A DNA stretch of 64,000 nt from Neptuniibacter pectenicola (GCF_001597735.1 NZ_LUTS01000006.1:62001-126000), one strand, 5' to 3'. Positions 1 to 9,178 are shown, counted from the stretch's first letter. Translations and numbers: made by a program. Notes: generated by a model from the sequence alone, not told the origin.

Positions 1-578
1 TAGCGAATTGGATTTTTTAGGTAATAATCTTGGTGGTAGTCTTCAGCCTTATAAAACTGAGTATAAGGGCTAATTTCTGTTGCCATCGGTTTATCAAATA
101 CACCGGACTGTTCCAGTTTTGCAATTGATGCTTCGGCGGCCTGTTTTTGAGCATCGTTGTGATAGAACACGGCAGGGCGGTACTGTTGTCCGCGATCGAC
201 AAATTGGCCGCTGCCATCTGTAGGGTTCATTCCGCGCCACAAACGCTCTAGCAGGCCCTCATACGAGATGACATTAGGGTCATAGAAGACTTGAATGGCT
301 TCAGTGTGTTTTGTTTGTCCTGATGATACTTCTTTATAGGTGGGGTCTTTTTTAACACCACCACTGTACCCCGAAATAACCTGTACAACGCCCTCTAACT
401 TCTCAAAATCAGATTCCGTACACCAGAAACAACCGCCGGCGAATGTTGCAACCGCCAGACGAGTCGATGTTTTGACGGGATGGGCGCTCTCTGTAGCATC
501 ATTTTCCGTGCCGGTCACAAGGGTGCTAAGGCCGAATCCACTTAGGGCGATAATCGAGGCCACTATCATTTTATTCAT
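1..578 (-). CDS. msrA: Peptide-methionine (S)-S-oxide reductase MsrA, exported form, C-terminus cut by window edge
   Basis: Reading the minus strand from an ATG at 578 gives an open frame running off the left edge (192 complete codons). It begins with a hydrophobic leader, so the protein is probably exported or anchored. The MsrA signature GGCFWCTESDFEKLEGV follows, with the catalytic Cys in GCFW. Further family blocks are SGYSGG, the YEGLLERLWR region, GQFVDRGQQYRPAVF and a terminal YYLKNPIRY, so only a few residues are missing. MsrA reduces methionine-S-sulfoxide in oxidised proteins using thioredoxin-type donors. No MsrB domain is visible in this part. Confidence 0.93.
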   Translation of the reverse strand, partial: MNKMIVASIIALSGFGLSTLVTGTENDATESAHPVKTSTRLAVATFAGGCFWCTESDFEKLEGVVQVISGYSGGVKKDPTYKEVSSGQTKHTEAIQVFYDPNVISYEGLLERLWRGMNPTDGSGQFVDRGQQYRPAVFYHNDAQKQAAEASIAKLEQSGVFDKPMATEISPYTQFYKAEDYHQDYYLKNPIR

Positions 579-739
579 AGCTGTTCCTAATCTTTACAAG
601 GATGTCTTGCATGATTAGATGCACTAAGGCTCACTAGGTTCCTTAGTATTGAAAAAATGATCTGTTTTAAGAGATATCTGATTTCTTTGCTATGCTTAAG
701 GCGTCGTTATAAGCGTGAGTTAAAACATTGCAGGATAAA

Positions 740-973
740 ATGTCAAAGACACCCTCAGGCGTTACCCATCAGCGATCACGTTCCCCTTGTGTCCGAAATT
801 GTTGCTTGGATGACAATGATATCTGTATGGGGTGCTATCGGTCGATTCAAGAGATTATGCAATGGACGGCTATGTCGGATGATGAGCGATCAGTCATAAT
901 ACTGCGGACGCAAACACGTAAGGGCTTGGCTGAGAAAAAGCTGGCTGATGTGATGAATAGTAGACGATCTTGA
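740..973 (+). CDS. DUF1289 domain protein (small Cys-rich, putative metal-binding)
   Basis: A 77-residue protein. The ATG at 740 is preferred over an upstream TTG at 728 because AGGA lies 5 bases before it. It matches the DUF1289 pattern: SPCVRNCCLDDNDICMGCYR followed by the EIMQW and DDER blocks, with five cysteines spaced like a small metal site (C-x3-CC-x6-C-x2-C). The function of the family is not established; many members sit beside unrelated genes. It is divergent from msrA. The basic C-terminal tail ends MNSRRS. Confidence 0.82.
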   Translation: MSKTPSGVTHQRSRSPCVRNCCLDDNDICMGCYRSIQEIMQWTAMSDDERSVIILRTQTRKGLAEKKLADVMNSRRS

Positions 974-1049
974 TCTATAGGCTTAACGTGCTGGTAGTAA
1001 GCGGAACGGATACCTAGTGTCAGCGGTGGATGTTTTTCGACCTAGACAC

Positions 1050-1817
1050 TTACGGGGTGGATTTTTTTGCTATTAATAAAAATTCTGTATTGCCATCACC
1101 GCCTTTAATTGGACTCTCAAAATAATCGCATAGGGTGAGGCCTAAATCGGCACAGCAGTCACTCATGTTGCTTTTTACTTGCGGGTATAAACGCTCGTCG
1201 CGAACGATTCCACCTCGGCCTACACCGGCTTTTCCAACTTCGAATTGGGGTTTCACTAAGCTAATTAAGTAGCCATTTTCTTTAATGAGTGGGGCCAGTG
1301 ATGGCAATATTTTTAGCTGTGATATAAATGAAACATCCATTACCGCGATATCAAAGCCTTTTCCCTCTAGGGTGTGCTTTAACAGCATCTCCGAAGGCAG
1401 TTCTCTCGCGTTGATTCCCTCGTAGCATATCACGCGGCTATCATCGGCTAGCTTTTTGGCGAGTTGGCTATGGCCTACCTCAATTCCGACGACACAGCGT
1501 ACACCGGCTTGGATAAGGCAGTCGCTAAAGCCTCCGGTTGATTGCCCAATATCAATGGCGATGGCATCCTTTACCGATACATGTTGTTTTTCTAACGCAG
1601 CCAAAAGCTTAAAGGCTCCGCGCGATACGAAACGGTCGGCCTCATCCGCTTCTATTTTAAATTCTGTATCATCTTCAAGTTTAAGGCCCGGTTTTGTAAT
1701 AAGGTGCCAGCCACCTTTGTAAAAAGCGGTGACTTTACTATTCTTGATTAAACGCTGGGCATGGGTACGTGTGCTTGCTAAGGCGTTATTAACAAGAAGA
1801 AGGTCTACTCGTTGCAT
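1050..1817 (-). CDS. tlyA: TlyA family rRNA (cytidine-2'-O)-methyltransferase
   Basis: A 255-residue protein. The N-terminal S4 RNA-binding domain (MQRVDLLLVNNALASTRTHA, about residues 1-60) precedes an FtsJ-like SAM methyltransferase domain with the glycine motif IDIGQSTGGFSDCL, then AVMDVSFIS and LVKPQFE. TlyA proteins 2'-O-methylate cytidines in rRNA and were historically called hemolysin A. The start at 1817 is chosen because GGA lies about 7 bases upstream. A longer reading from 1856 would put a TATAAT-like -10 hexamer (1846-1851) inside the coding region. Confidence 0.92.
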   Translation of the reverse strand: MQRVDLLLVNNALASTRTHAQRLIKNSKVTAFYKGGWHLITKPGLKLEDDTEFKIEADEADRFVSRGAFKLLAALEKQHVSVKDAIAIDIGQSTGGFSDCLIQAGVRCVVGIEVGHSQLAKKLADDSRVICYEGINARELPSEMLLKHTLEGKGFDIAVMDVSFISQLKILPSLAPLIKENGYLISLVKPQFEVGKAGVGRGGIVRDERLYPQVKSNMSDCCADLGLTLCDYFESPIKGGDGNTEFLLIAKKSTP

Positions 1818-1952
1818 GCTTATTCCGGGTAAGATAAAACGCGTTATTATACGCATTCTACGATAGGTCAGTTAGAATTTTTGTAAACTAGGAAGCAACT
1901 TCGTGGCGGTGTAAACTGCTCAGTTAAAAGGGGTTGGAGTATGGAAGGGACT

Positions 1953-2375
1953 ATGCGCAAGATTATTGGGATTTTATTTTTTTTACTGGCCTTACCCGTT
2001 TATGCGGTGAATGATGCTGAGCTTGAAAAGTGCCGTGAATACACTGATCCGAGTGTTAGAGGAAAATGTGTTCAGATGTATAAAAGAACAGATACACGGG
2101 CGGCCTCAGCTAGCTGTAAAAAGAATCTCGAATGCTGGAGCCAGCGTTATAGAGAGCAAGCGGAAAAGTATTGCGGTATCGCTTTTGAGCGACGGGCGGC
2201 AAGCTCCCGTTTATGGGCCCAGCATTGGGACGGGCAGGACTTTGATCAAGTACGCTGGTTGGACCGAGGTAAAGGTGTAATGGTGTATTTTGAGAGAGAA
2301 TCGAACGTTGTTTTGCAGTGTATTTTCTTCCCTCATGCGCCCGCTAGAGTGCGGGTAAGTTTAGCGGCACCTTGA
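1953..2375 (+). CDS. Hypothetical secreted Cys-containing protein
   Basis: About 140 residues. A clear signal peptide (MRKIIGILFFLLALPVYA) predicts export. The mature part has six cysteines: three early (KCREY, GKCVQM, ASCKK), then ECWS, KYCGIAF and a late VLQCIF, compatible with disulfides in the periplasm. I recognise no family. The start at 1953 is preferred for the signal peptide and an AAGGGA run 4 bases upstream; an in-frame ATG at 1941 would add four residues. It lies between tlyA (divergent) and ridA with its own spacing, so probably a single gene. Confidence 0.7.
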   Translation: MRKIIGILFFLLALPVYAVNDAELEKCREYTDPSVRGKCVQMYKRTDTRAASASCKKNLECWSQRYREQAEKYCGIAFERRAASSRLWAQHWDGQDFDQVRWLDRGKGVMVYFERESNVVLQCIFFPHAPARVRVSLAAP

Positions 2376-2495
2376 TCGTTGGTTAAATAGGAGTGCATTA
2401 CGTGTGATGGGGGGTTAAAAACCGTTGACGAGCATGACGCACTGATTCTTGATGATATAAAATAGATCGAATACATTATTTTGATAGGAATGATT

Positions 2496-2882
2496 ATGAA
2501 TAAAAGCATCATCAGCACTGAAAATGCACCTTCCGCCATAGGCACTTATTCTCAGGCGGTACGTGTGGGCAGTACCGTCTATTTATCAGGCCAAATTCCA
2601 CTTGTCCCTGAAACTATGGCGTTGATTACGGAGTCTTTTTCAGCACAAGCTGAGCAGGTGTTTAAAAATTTACAAGCGGTTGCTGAAGCGGCGGGTGGTT
2701 CCCTGTCGGACATTGTGAAGGTCACTATCTTGTTATCCGATATGAAATACTTTGCTGAGGTAAATGAAATGATGGCTAAGTATTTCTCCGAGCCTTACCC
2801 TGCACGGGCTGCCTTTGCGGTTAAACAGATACCTAAAGATGCGGATATTGAGGTTGAAGCTATTATGGTGGTAGGCGAGTAG
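2496..2882 (+). CDS. ridA: RidA family reactive enamine/imine deaminase
   Basis: A 128-residue protein of normal length for RidA. It has the family's N-terminal block APSAIGTYSQAV, then VYLSGQIPL, the helix AEQVFKNLQAVAEAAGGS, and the C-terminal PYPARAAFAVKQIPKDADIE with the conserved Arg that binds the substrate carboxylate. RidA hydrolyses 2-aminoacrylate and related enamines released by PLP enzymes. The start is the third candidate codon (2496) because AGGA sits 6 bases upstream. An intrinsic terminator follows about 40 bases after the stop. Confidence 0.95.
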   Translation: MNKSIISTENAPSAIGTYSQAVRVGSTVYLSGQIPLVPETMALITESFSAQAEQVFKNLQAVAEAAGGSLSDIVKVTILLSDMKYFAEVNEMMAKYFSEPYPARAAFAVKQIPKDADIEVEAIMVVGE

Positions 2883-2923
2883 TAGAGTACGTTTGCCGAG
2901 CGATGTTCAAGGTTGATCTGAAA

Positions 2924-2949
2924 AAGTAAGCATCTTGCTTGCTTTTTTT
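2924..2949 (+). terminator. Rho-independent terminator after ridA
   Basis: An 8-bp stem (AAGTAAGC paired with GCTTGCTT, one G-U) with a five-base loop is followed at once by a run of T on the plus strand. It lies just downstream of the ridA stop. Confidence 0.75.
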
Positions 2950-2975
2950 ATATGCGGGCTTTGTAATACCGAGGC

Positions 2976-3026
2976 AAAAATAAAAACACCAGATATTTTG
3001 CGAAGGGGATGCAAAATATCTGGTGT
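2976..3026 (-). terminator. Rho-independent terminator of deaD
   Basis: A perfect 16-bp inverted repeat (2986-3001 and 3011-3026) encloses a 9-base loop. Read on the minus strand the hairpin is followed by TTTTTATTTTT. It lies about 90 bases past the deaD stop, so it ends the minus-strand helicase transcript. Confidence 0.85.
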
Positions 3027-3114
3027 GTAAGGGCATTTCCTTATTGGTAAAGTCCTTGTTCAGCGAAAAGCTTTAAGCTAATGAGGTATTAGCGGAAAGA
3101 GGGGGTTAGCCCTC

Positions 3115-4920
3115 TTAGCTTTCTTTGCTTTTTCTTGTATCTTTCTTCGCACGACGAGGCGGACGGTTACGGCTATTGCTATTAGCGCCACCACCACTTC
3201 GCTTACCACGGCCACCACTTGGTGCGCCTGCAGAGTCGCTTGATAAGTCTTTAATGTTTAGACGTTGTCCGCACACAATCGCTTTACGAAGTTGCTGTAC
3301 AACGGCTTTAGGCATACCTGCAGGTAGATCTACCGTAGAACAATCATCATAAATTTCGATTGAACCAATAAGGTTGGCATCTAAGTCAGCTTCGTTGGCG
3401 ATAGCGCCGACGATGTTTTTAGGTGCAACCCCATGCTCATGACCCACAGCGAGCATATAACGCTGCATTTCAACGTTTGGGTTGTCTTTAAGCGGCTTCG
3501 CTTGAGTCGACATGCCTTGAGGCTGACGACGCGGTTTTCTGTCGTTACGTTCGTTGCGATCACCACGCTCTTCTCTTTCACGACGAGGTGCACGAACCTG
3601 GTCTTTCATTAGAAGTGGTGTTTCACCTTGTAATAGCTGGGCCAGTGCTGATGCAATAATAAGTGGATCAGCATCATGCTCTTGCTGGTATTCTGTAAGT
3701 AGGTTCTTATAGAATTCAAGGTCTTGGCTTTCAATCGTCTCTGTAATGCGCTCAACAAAACGTTTTACACGTTTTTCGTTGATGTCATTAGTCGATGGAA
3801 GCTGCATCTGCTCAATCTGCTGACGTGTAGCACGTTCAATTGATTTAAGCATACGTTGTTCGCGTGGAGAAACGAATAGGATCGCTTCACCTGAACGTCC
3901 CGCACGGCCTGTACGACCAATACGGTGAATATAGGATTCAGTATCGTATGGGATATCATAGTTTAATACATGGCTAATACGTTCAACGTCTAGCCCACGT
4001 GCTACAACATCGGTTGCGACAAGAATATCAATTTGACCGCGTTTTAGCTTTTCAACGGTACGTTCACGTAAGTTCTGTGAGATATCACCATTAAGCGCTT
4101 CAGAGGCATAACCGCGCGCGGCTAGTTTTTCTGATAACTCAACGGTAGCTGATTTTGTGCGAACAAATACAAGCATCGCATCAAAGGTTTGCATCTCTAA
4201 AATACGTGTCAAACCATCTAGCTTTTGATTGCCTGAAACACGTAAGTATTTCTGTGTAATCGTTGTCGCCGTTGCTGTTTTCGATTGAATACGAATCTCA
4301 GCAGGGTTGTTTAGATGTGTTTGAGCGACTTTTTTGATTTGAGCCGGCATTGTTGCAGAGAACAATGCGATCTGTCGGTCATTCGGTGTATGTTCAAGTA
4401 CCCATTCAACATCATCGATAAAGCCCATACGAAGCATTTCATCGGCTTCGTCAAGTACAAGCGCTTGAAGGTTGTTGAGCTTAAGTGAACCGCGACGCAT
4501 ATGGTCCATAACTCGACCGGGTGTACCAACAACAACTTGTGCGCCGCGTTTTAGCTGACGTAGCTGGCTGTCATATGCCTGACCGCCGTATATCGGTAAT
4601 ACGTGGAAGTCGGGTAGGCTGCGCGCATAAGTTTGACATGCTTCGGCCACTTGGATAGCTAATTCACGAGTCGGCGCCAGAATCAGAAGCTGCGTATTAC
4701 GGCTTTTTAAGTCAAGGCGAGATAGCAATGGCAATGCGAACGCGGCTGTTTTACCGGTACCTGTCTGAGCGACACCTAAAAGGTCACGACCTTCTAGCAA
4801 GTGTGGGATAGTGGCTGCCTGGATTGGGGACGGCGTTTCATAGCCAATTTCGTCTAGCGTTTTAAGCACGGGAGCCGCAAGGCCAAGCTCAGCAAAAGAT
4901 AGCTGATCTTCTGAATTCAT
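3115..4920 (-). CDS. deaD: ATP-dependent DEAD-box RNA helicase DeaD/CsdA
   Basis: A 601-residue helicase close to the usual DeaD length. In order: Q motif (about 9-37), Walker A AQTGTGKT (51-58), APTRELA, GTPGRV, DEAD (157-160), SAT, then the second RecA fold with ATDVVARGLD and HRIGRTGRAGR. After it come a DbpA-like RNA-binding domain (about 490-560, ending near GQRLNI) and a Lys/Arg/Gly-rich tail. DeaD unwinds RNA in ribosome assembly and mRNA turnover, especially in the cold. It stands alone with its own promoter and terminator. Confidence 0.96.
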   Translation of the reverse strand: MNSEDQLSFAELGLAAPVLKTLDEIGYETPSPIQAATIPHLLEGRDLLGVAQTGTGKTAAFALPLLSRLDLKSRNTQLLILAPTRELAIQVAEACQTYARSLPDFHVLPIYGGQAYDSQLRQLKRGAQVVVGTPGRVMDHMRRGSLKLNNLQALVLDEADEMLRMGFIDDVEWVLEHTPNDRQIALFSATMPAQIKKVAQTHLNNPAEIRIQSKTATATTITQKYLRVSGNQKLDGLTRILEMQTFDAMLVFVRTKSATVELSEKLAARGYASEALNGDISQNLRERTVEKLKRGQIDILVATDVVARGLDVERISHVLNYDIPYDTESYIHRIGRTGRAGRSGEAILFVSPREQRMLKSIERATRQQIEQMQLPSTNDINEKRVKRFVERITETIESQDLEFYKNLLTEYQQEHDADPLIIASALAQLLQGETPLLMKDQVRAPRREREERGDRNERNDRKPRRQPQGMSTQAKPLKDNPNVEMQRYMLAVGHEHGVAPKNIVGAIANEADLDANLIGSIEIYDDCSTVDLPAGMPKAVVQQLRKAIVCGQRLNIKDLSSDSAGAPSGGRGKRSGGGANSNSRNRPPRRAKKDTRKSKES

Positions 4921-5007
4921 CTGTTTGTGTTACCTGTTTGGAATTAGGGCAGGACTGCATCATCAGTAGTTGATAACAGTATAAGCTGCTCTGGTGGGAA
5001 AGGGCGC

Positions 5008-5035
5008 ATTATACACTGTAAGCAGTTTAGAGCAA
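5008..5035 (-). promoter_or_regulatory. Likely sigma-70 promoter of deaD
   Basis: On the minus strand TTGCTC (5030-5035) lies 16 bases before a perfect TATAAT (5008-5013), about 90 bases upstream of the deaD start. The gap 4921-5229 otherwise holds only the deaD leader and AT-rich spacer. A short open frame at 5038-5241 shows no family features or ribosome binding site. Confidence 0.5.
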
Positions 5036-5229
5036 GTTTGGAAGGGTTTTTATCATATTTATACCGTTATCTTATGGCGTTTACGATAAATAAAGGTTGT
5101 TTAATTAGTAAACAGTTGTTGGGGTGGGGAGCGGGCGTTTACTCATGCTCCCTTTTGTCGCTGACTATTGATGATGACCATATCTATCGAGGAGGCGACA
5201 GAGGTTATCTAGAGGAGCCATGTTTATCG

Positions 5230-6024
5230 CTACTCTTCTAAAATACGCGCTAATAGCTGTTTAATCATCGCGGGCTCAAAGGGCTTGTCCGCCATTGCAT
5301 TAACGCCCGATTTAGCTACGTTACTCAAATGGGTATGGGTAGATTCACTGGTCACCATCAGAATAGGGAGGTGAGAATATTCTGAGCTGTTCCTTACATG
5401 CTCTGTTAACTCTAACCCATTGACGATCGGCATATTATAATCGGTAACAATAAGGTCAAAGCCTTGAGGTAGTAATGTAATGGCTTCTGATCCATCGATG
5501 GCTTGGGTGATTTGTGATATGCCTAGATTAGCCAAAACGTTGACGATAATTTTGCGCGCCATTTTGCTGTCATCTACAACCAGTACTCGCAACTCAGCGG
5601 GATCGTAATATTCGAGTTCTAACTCATCGTTTGAAAGTAGATCTAACGTAGAGTTAATCGCTGTGGTGAGATGGGCATGGGTAAAAGGCTTAGGTAAAAT
5701 TGCGATAACGCCTGATTGTTTGAACTGATCTAATTCGTGGTGACGGGTTTCACTTGATATCAACATGAAGGGCAGGTCAGTTGTCTGGCTGTTTTGGCGT
5801 ATATTCTGCAAGAGATCCATTGCGGAGCCATCCGGAAGGTGGAGGGCGCTGATGACTAAGTCGGGTTTAACCGTACCAATGCGCGTGATGGCCGCTTCTA
5901 TGGTTTGAACTTCATCTATCGATTCAATAAGTGCTTTATTGAGCTCGTTTTTAATGATTTTTCGCTGTGTTGTTGAGGGTTCAACGAGCAGTATATTTAA
6001 GTCAGATGATGTAAGTTCTGTCAT
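5230..6024 (-). CDS. Double receiver-domain response regulator (first receiver degenerate)
   Basis: 264 residues made of two CheY-like receiver domains and no output domain. The second (about 145-264) is complete: acidic pair D151-D152, phospho-acceptor D195 in TDYNMP, T225 and K247 in DKPF. The first (about 9-130) keeps the fold and a PKPF lysine but lacks the acidic pair (LLVEPS) and has Ala60 where the acceptor Asp should be (VISALHLP), so it cannot be phosphorylated normally. GGAATA precedes the ATG. No histidine kinase is adjacent. It is probably an adaptor-type regulator in a phosphorelay or chemosensory pathway. Confidence 0.9.
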   Translation of the reverse strand: MTELTSSDLNILLVEPSTTQRKIIKNELNKALIESIDEVQTIEAAITRIGTVKPDLVISALHLPDGSAMDLLQNIRQNSQTTDLPFMLISSETRHHELDQFKQSGVIAILPKPFTHAHLTTAINSTLDLLSNDELELEYYDPAELRVLVVDDSKMARKIIVNVLANLGISQITQAIDGSEAITLLPQGFDLIVTDYNMPIVNGLELTEHVRNSSEYSHLPILMVTSESTHTHLSNVAKSGVNAMADKPFEPAMIKQLLARILEE

Positions 6025-6218
6025 TTATATTCCATTATTATTGTATGAACATAGGGCATATATTATGCGGCTTAAACGTCTAAATCTTTAGTACTTGGGT
6101 CGTATGTTTGATGATAGTCTATTAATGTAGTTTAGTCTGTTGTTCGTTATAGACGGGTCTCATCTTTTTGTTTTATCTGTTATCACCGCATCGCCGCGGT
6201 TGTCTGCACAGAGGTCTC

Positions 6219-7076
6219 ATGATGAAAACGCTTATTTTTATAATAACGTGCTTGTTTAGCTACAGTACATTCGCTGAAACATCGCTATGGCGTGTAAGTA
6301 AAGAGGGTAAGCAGCTGTTCTTAGGAGGGACGGTGCACCTCTTGGCGAAGGAGGACCTCCCTTTCCCCGTCGCATTTGATCAGGCTTATGAGCGGGCCGA
6401 TACCGTTGTGTTTGAGACCGATATGGCGGCGCTCTCAGATCCCCAGATACAGATGCGGCTCATCTCTCTATTGTCGTATCAGGATGGGCGGCTGTTAAAT
6501 CAATTAATATCACCCGGTCTTTATGCCGCGTTAAATAGCTATTTAACCGAGCGCAATATGATGCCTAATATGTTTATTGCGATGAAGCCTGCGGGTGTTA
6601 TGTTGACGATGCTCGCGATTGAATTTAAGCGGTTAGGGATTTCGCAAGCTGGGGCTGATTCTTTTTATTATCAGCAAGCGATAGCTGATGGAAAGGCGGT
6701 ATTAGCGCTTGAATCTATAGATACACACCTTCGTTTTATTAGTCATATGGGGGAGGGTAATGAGGAGCAGTTTTTACGCCAAACACTGGATGATATGAAA
6801 GAAACAGAAATGATGATGAAGGCGATTGTTCAGCATTGGAAGCGTGGGGATGTACATGGTTTGGAACTGGATGTGATTCAGGATATGAAGCTTAACTACC
6901 CACACATGTATCAGTCCTTGTTAGTGGAGAGAAATCAGCAATGGCTCCCTCAGATCAAACGTATGCTTGATGATGATGACGTTGAGCTGGTTTTGGTGGG
7001 CGCGGGCCATCTTATCGGCGCCGATGGCATTTTAAAAACCCTTGTTGATCAAGGCTATCGCATAGAACAACAGTAA
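6219..7076 (+). CDS. TraB/GumN family protein
   Basis: About 285 residues with a signal peptide (MMKTLIFIITCLFSYSTFA). The TraB/GumN (COG3735) landmarks are present: LFLGGTVHLLAKED near the N-terminus, EFKRLG, LALESIDTHL, and the C-terminal VGAGHLIGADGILKTL. These GxxH elements resemble the two metal-site motifs of Tiki-like proteases, but bacterial function is not established. AGAGG lies just upstream of 6219/6222, deciding the start over an earlier in-frame ATG at 6168. The next gene follows after 10 bases. Confidence 0.88.
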   Translation: MMKTLIFIITCLFSYSTFAETSLWRVSKEGKQLFLGGTVHLLAKEDLPFPVAFDQAYERADTVVFETDMAALSDPQIQMRLISLLSYQDGRLLNQLISPGLYAALNSYLTERNMMPNMFIAMKPAGVMLTMLAIEFKRLGISQAGADSFYYQQAIADGKAVLALESIDTHLRFISHMGEGNEEQFLRQTLDDMKETEMMMKAIVQHWKRGDVHGLELDVIQDMKLNYPHMYQSLLVERNQQWLPQIKRMLDDDDVELVLVGAGHLIGADGILKTLVDQGYRIEQQ

Positions 7077-7086
7077 GGGACACTTC

Positions 7087-7623
7087 ATGTTAGGCACACG
7101 TATTATTTTACTCGGTATGGCGGGGGTTCCTAGTGGAGCAGGGGCGCAACCTAACGCAGAGATGATCTGTGCGGCCAACCACGCGATTCCACTTTTTTGG
7201 TTACTTCTCTTTTCCACTGATGAACTGGAACGCTTTGTGGTAGGGGAGAGTGATGAGGTATTCTTAACTCATGTTAAAGGGTCAACTTATCCTATATTGG
7301 TTGCTGAACGCTCATGCATTCAGGTCCGCTTGGAACTGCGTTATCAGCAGCTTAAAGGGCTTATTAGCCAAGAAGATGATGCGCTTTTACAGCGCTGGAT
7401 CGCTTTTATTACGGCGCTTAACTATCCGGTTTTGGCGATTGATACGTATGAATTGTGGAGCAGCATGGCTGAGCCTGACTCATTGTATGATGAGATTGCA
7501 GCGGTGCTTCGTGGTTTTGAGGCTTTGACGATGGAGGATGCCGACGTTCAGCTGCAGCATTGGATCGATGATAAACGTTGGCCGGTTAATAATAGTATCG
7601 CGCTGGCGGGTTTTGGTTGGTAG
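7087..7623 (+). CDS. Hypothetical protein co-transcribed with the TraB/GumN gene
   Basis: A 178-residue protein starting 10 bases after the TraB/GumN stop, with AAGGGA 6 bases before its ATG; the two are surely one operon. I recognise no family. The N-terminus is mildly hydrophobic but not a clean signal peptide. The middle reads as a soluble alpha/beta protein with an aromatic-rich segment around LWSSMAEPDSLYDE, and the C-terminus is RWPVNNSIALAGFGW. A cytosolic role in sensing or binding is possible, but nothing in the sequence decides. Confidence 0.75.
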   Translation: MLGTRIILLGMAGVPSGAGAQPNAEMICAANHAIPLFWLLLFSTDELERFVVGESDEVFLTHVKGSTYPILVAERSCIQVRLELRYQQLKGLISQEDDALLQRWIAFITALNYPVLAIDTYELWSSMAEPDSLYDEIAAVLRGFEALTMEDADVQLQHWIDDKRWPVNNSIALAGFGW

Positions 7624-7642
7624 AGCCCGCGCACGATGGCGT

Positions 7643-7676
7643 CCCCCAATCAGATTTAATCTGTATTACTTGGGGG
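7643..7676. repeat. Nested inverted repeat between convergent genes
   Basis: CCCCCAA (7643-7649) pairs with TTGGGGG (7670-7676), with an inner CAGATT/AATCTG hairpin (7651-7663). No T run follows on either strand, so it is not a textbook terminator. Its place between convergent genes suggests transcript-end protection. Confidence 0.5.
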
Positions 7677-7689
7677 GGTAAAGGCCCCC

Positions 7690-8328
7690 TTAGGCGGTAA
7701 CCCAAATGACTTCAGCGTCTTCTTTACTGGTCGAAATTAATGCATGGCCCATTTCGCAGTCATAATACGCGGAGTCGCCAGTAAAGAGCTCTAATGGTTC
7801 ATAGAGTTCGGTATACAGTAAAAGCGAGCCGCTCAGCACAAATAGAAATTCTTCACCGTCATGCCTAACCCAATCATTAAACTCGTCAAATGTGCGTGCC
7901 CTTACCGTTGTACGATAAGGAATCATTTTCTTTGTGCTTAGTTGAGTGGCGAGCAGTTCATGTTCGTAAGTCGGGGTCGGGTGTGGTTGGCCTTCGCCCC
8001 CTCGTGTAATATCCCGTCGCCCCCCTGTTCCCGCACCGCGTTTCGGTTGAGAAAAAAGTTGCGGAATATCGATGCCGAGTCCCTTAACGAGCTTGTTAAC
8101 GGCGGTAAAGGTCGGGGAGATTTGTTCATTCTCTATTTTTGATAACGTAGATCGAGCTAACCCTGTGCGTTTGCTTGCTTCTTCTAATGTCAGGTTTTGG
8201 CTTAGGCGGATCTCTTTAACCCGTTTGCCTAACATCAGAGGCTCCAGTGTCGCTTCGGTCTGAGCATTCGCGCGTTGCAGTCCTAATTTTTCTTTCTCTT
8301 CTTTTAGGAAAAATGGCTCATCAGACAT
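7690..8328 (-). CDS. XRE-family regulator with C-terminal cupin domain
   Basis: 212 residues. A helix-turn-helix of the XRE/Cro type lies at about 32-86 (VKEIRLSQNLTLEEASKRTG, LARSTLSKIENEQISPT). It is followed by a cupin sensor domain (about 140-210) with EEFLFVLSGSLLL and GDSAYYDCEMGHA. This HTH-cupin arrangement is found in regulators of amine, amino-acid and redox metabolism, with the cupin probably binding a small ligand. GGAG precedes the ATG by 8 bases. The target is unknown; the gene is not in an obvious operon and faces folE in tandem. Confidence 0.9.
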   Translation of the reverse strand: MSDEPFFLKEEKEKLGLQRANAQTEATLEPLMLGKRVKEIRLSQNLTLEEASKRTGLARSTLSKIENEQISPTFTAVNKLVKGLGIDIPQLFSQPKRGAGTGGRRDITRGGEGQPHPTPTYEHELLATQLSTKKMIPYRTTVRARTFDEFNDWVRHDGEEFLFVLSGSLLLYTELYEPLELFTGDSAYYDCEMGHALISTSKEDAEVIWVTA

Positions 8329-8423
8329 TAAGCTAGCTCCAATTTACGGTATATCATGTTGAGTGTGAGTCATCGTCACTTGACCCTGTGGGTGACGATG
8401 CTTATTCACCAATCATTGCGGAC

Positions 8424-9062
8424 TTAGGTTAAAAATTCGGCCCGTGTTCGAGGGTTTGACTTGAAAATGCCACCCAGTGCCGTGGTTTCTGTTTCAGAAT
8501 TGACATCCATGACCCCGCGCGACTTAACGCAGTAATGGGTTGCGTTAATCGATACCGCAACATTATCGGTATCGAGCAGGGTTTGTAAGGCGATCAATAT
8601 CTGTTTAGTCAGGCGCTCTTGGACTTGTGGGCGCTGGCTAAAGAAACGTACAAGTCGGTTTATTTTAGATAAACCGATAATCTTTTCATTGGGTATGTAG
8701 GCCACTTTTGCGGTGCCATCAATCGTAACAAAATGATGTTCGCATGAGCTCAAGACGCTGATATTGCGAACCTTGACCATCTCTTCAAGGTCCATTTTAT
8801 TTTCGATCATCGTGATCTTAGGGAAGTTCTCGTAATCTAAACCTGAGAAGATCTCATAAACATACATTTTGGCAATACGATGGGGGGTTTCGAGTAAGCT
8901 ATCGTCTTCTAAGTTCATACCTAATGTGCTGACAACGTCTGACATTAACCCTTTGATTTTCTCATAGCGCTGTTCTTGGTTCATACCATTATCGATGGTG
9001 GGTGTTTCCAATCCCTTTTCTATAAGCTGGTCACGTACTGCAGATGCTTCTGCTGAAATCAT
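8424..9062 (-). CDS. folE: GTP cyclohydrolase I
   Basis: 212 residues, the usual FolE length. It converts GTP to 7,8-dihydroneopterin triphosphate, the first step towards folate. Zinc and catalytic residues are visible: C107-E-H-H110 in [12 protein letters not shown] and C178 in [19 protein letters not shown] and the substrate-binding helix are also present. This is the zinc-dependent type I enzyme, not the metal-promiscuous FolE2. AAAGGTAA lies just before the ATG. No other folate gene is adjacent. Confidence 0.96.
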   Translation of the reverse strand: MISAEASAVRDQLIEKGLETPTIDNGMNQEQRYEKIKGLMSDVVSTLGMNLEDDSLLETPHRIAKMYVYEIFSGLDYENFPKITMIENKMDLEEMVKVRNISVLSSCEHHFVTIDGTAKVAYIPNEKIIGLSKINRLVRFFSQRPQVQERLTKQILIALQTLLDTDNVAVSINATHYCVKSRGVMDVNSETETTALGGIFKSNPRTRAEFLT

Positions 9063-9178
9063 AGTGTTACCTTTAAATCGGTTAATACAGTAAATGCCTT
9101 ACATTATAACCAGAGAGTTGGATCACTTGGTTTGAACATAACGCCTTTTTATAAACTTTGCCCTAGAGCGCAAGTCCG

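Noticed and set aside
5038-5241. Open frame of 67 residues on the plus strand
   Set aside because: No ribosome site, no family features, and it overlaps the deaD promoter region and the end of the receiver gene.
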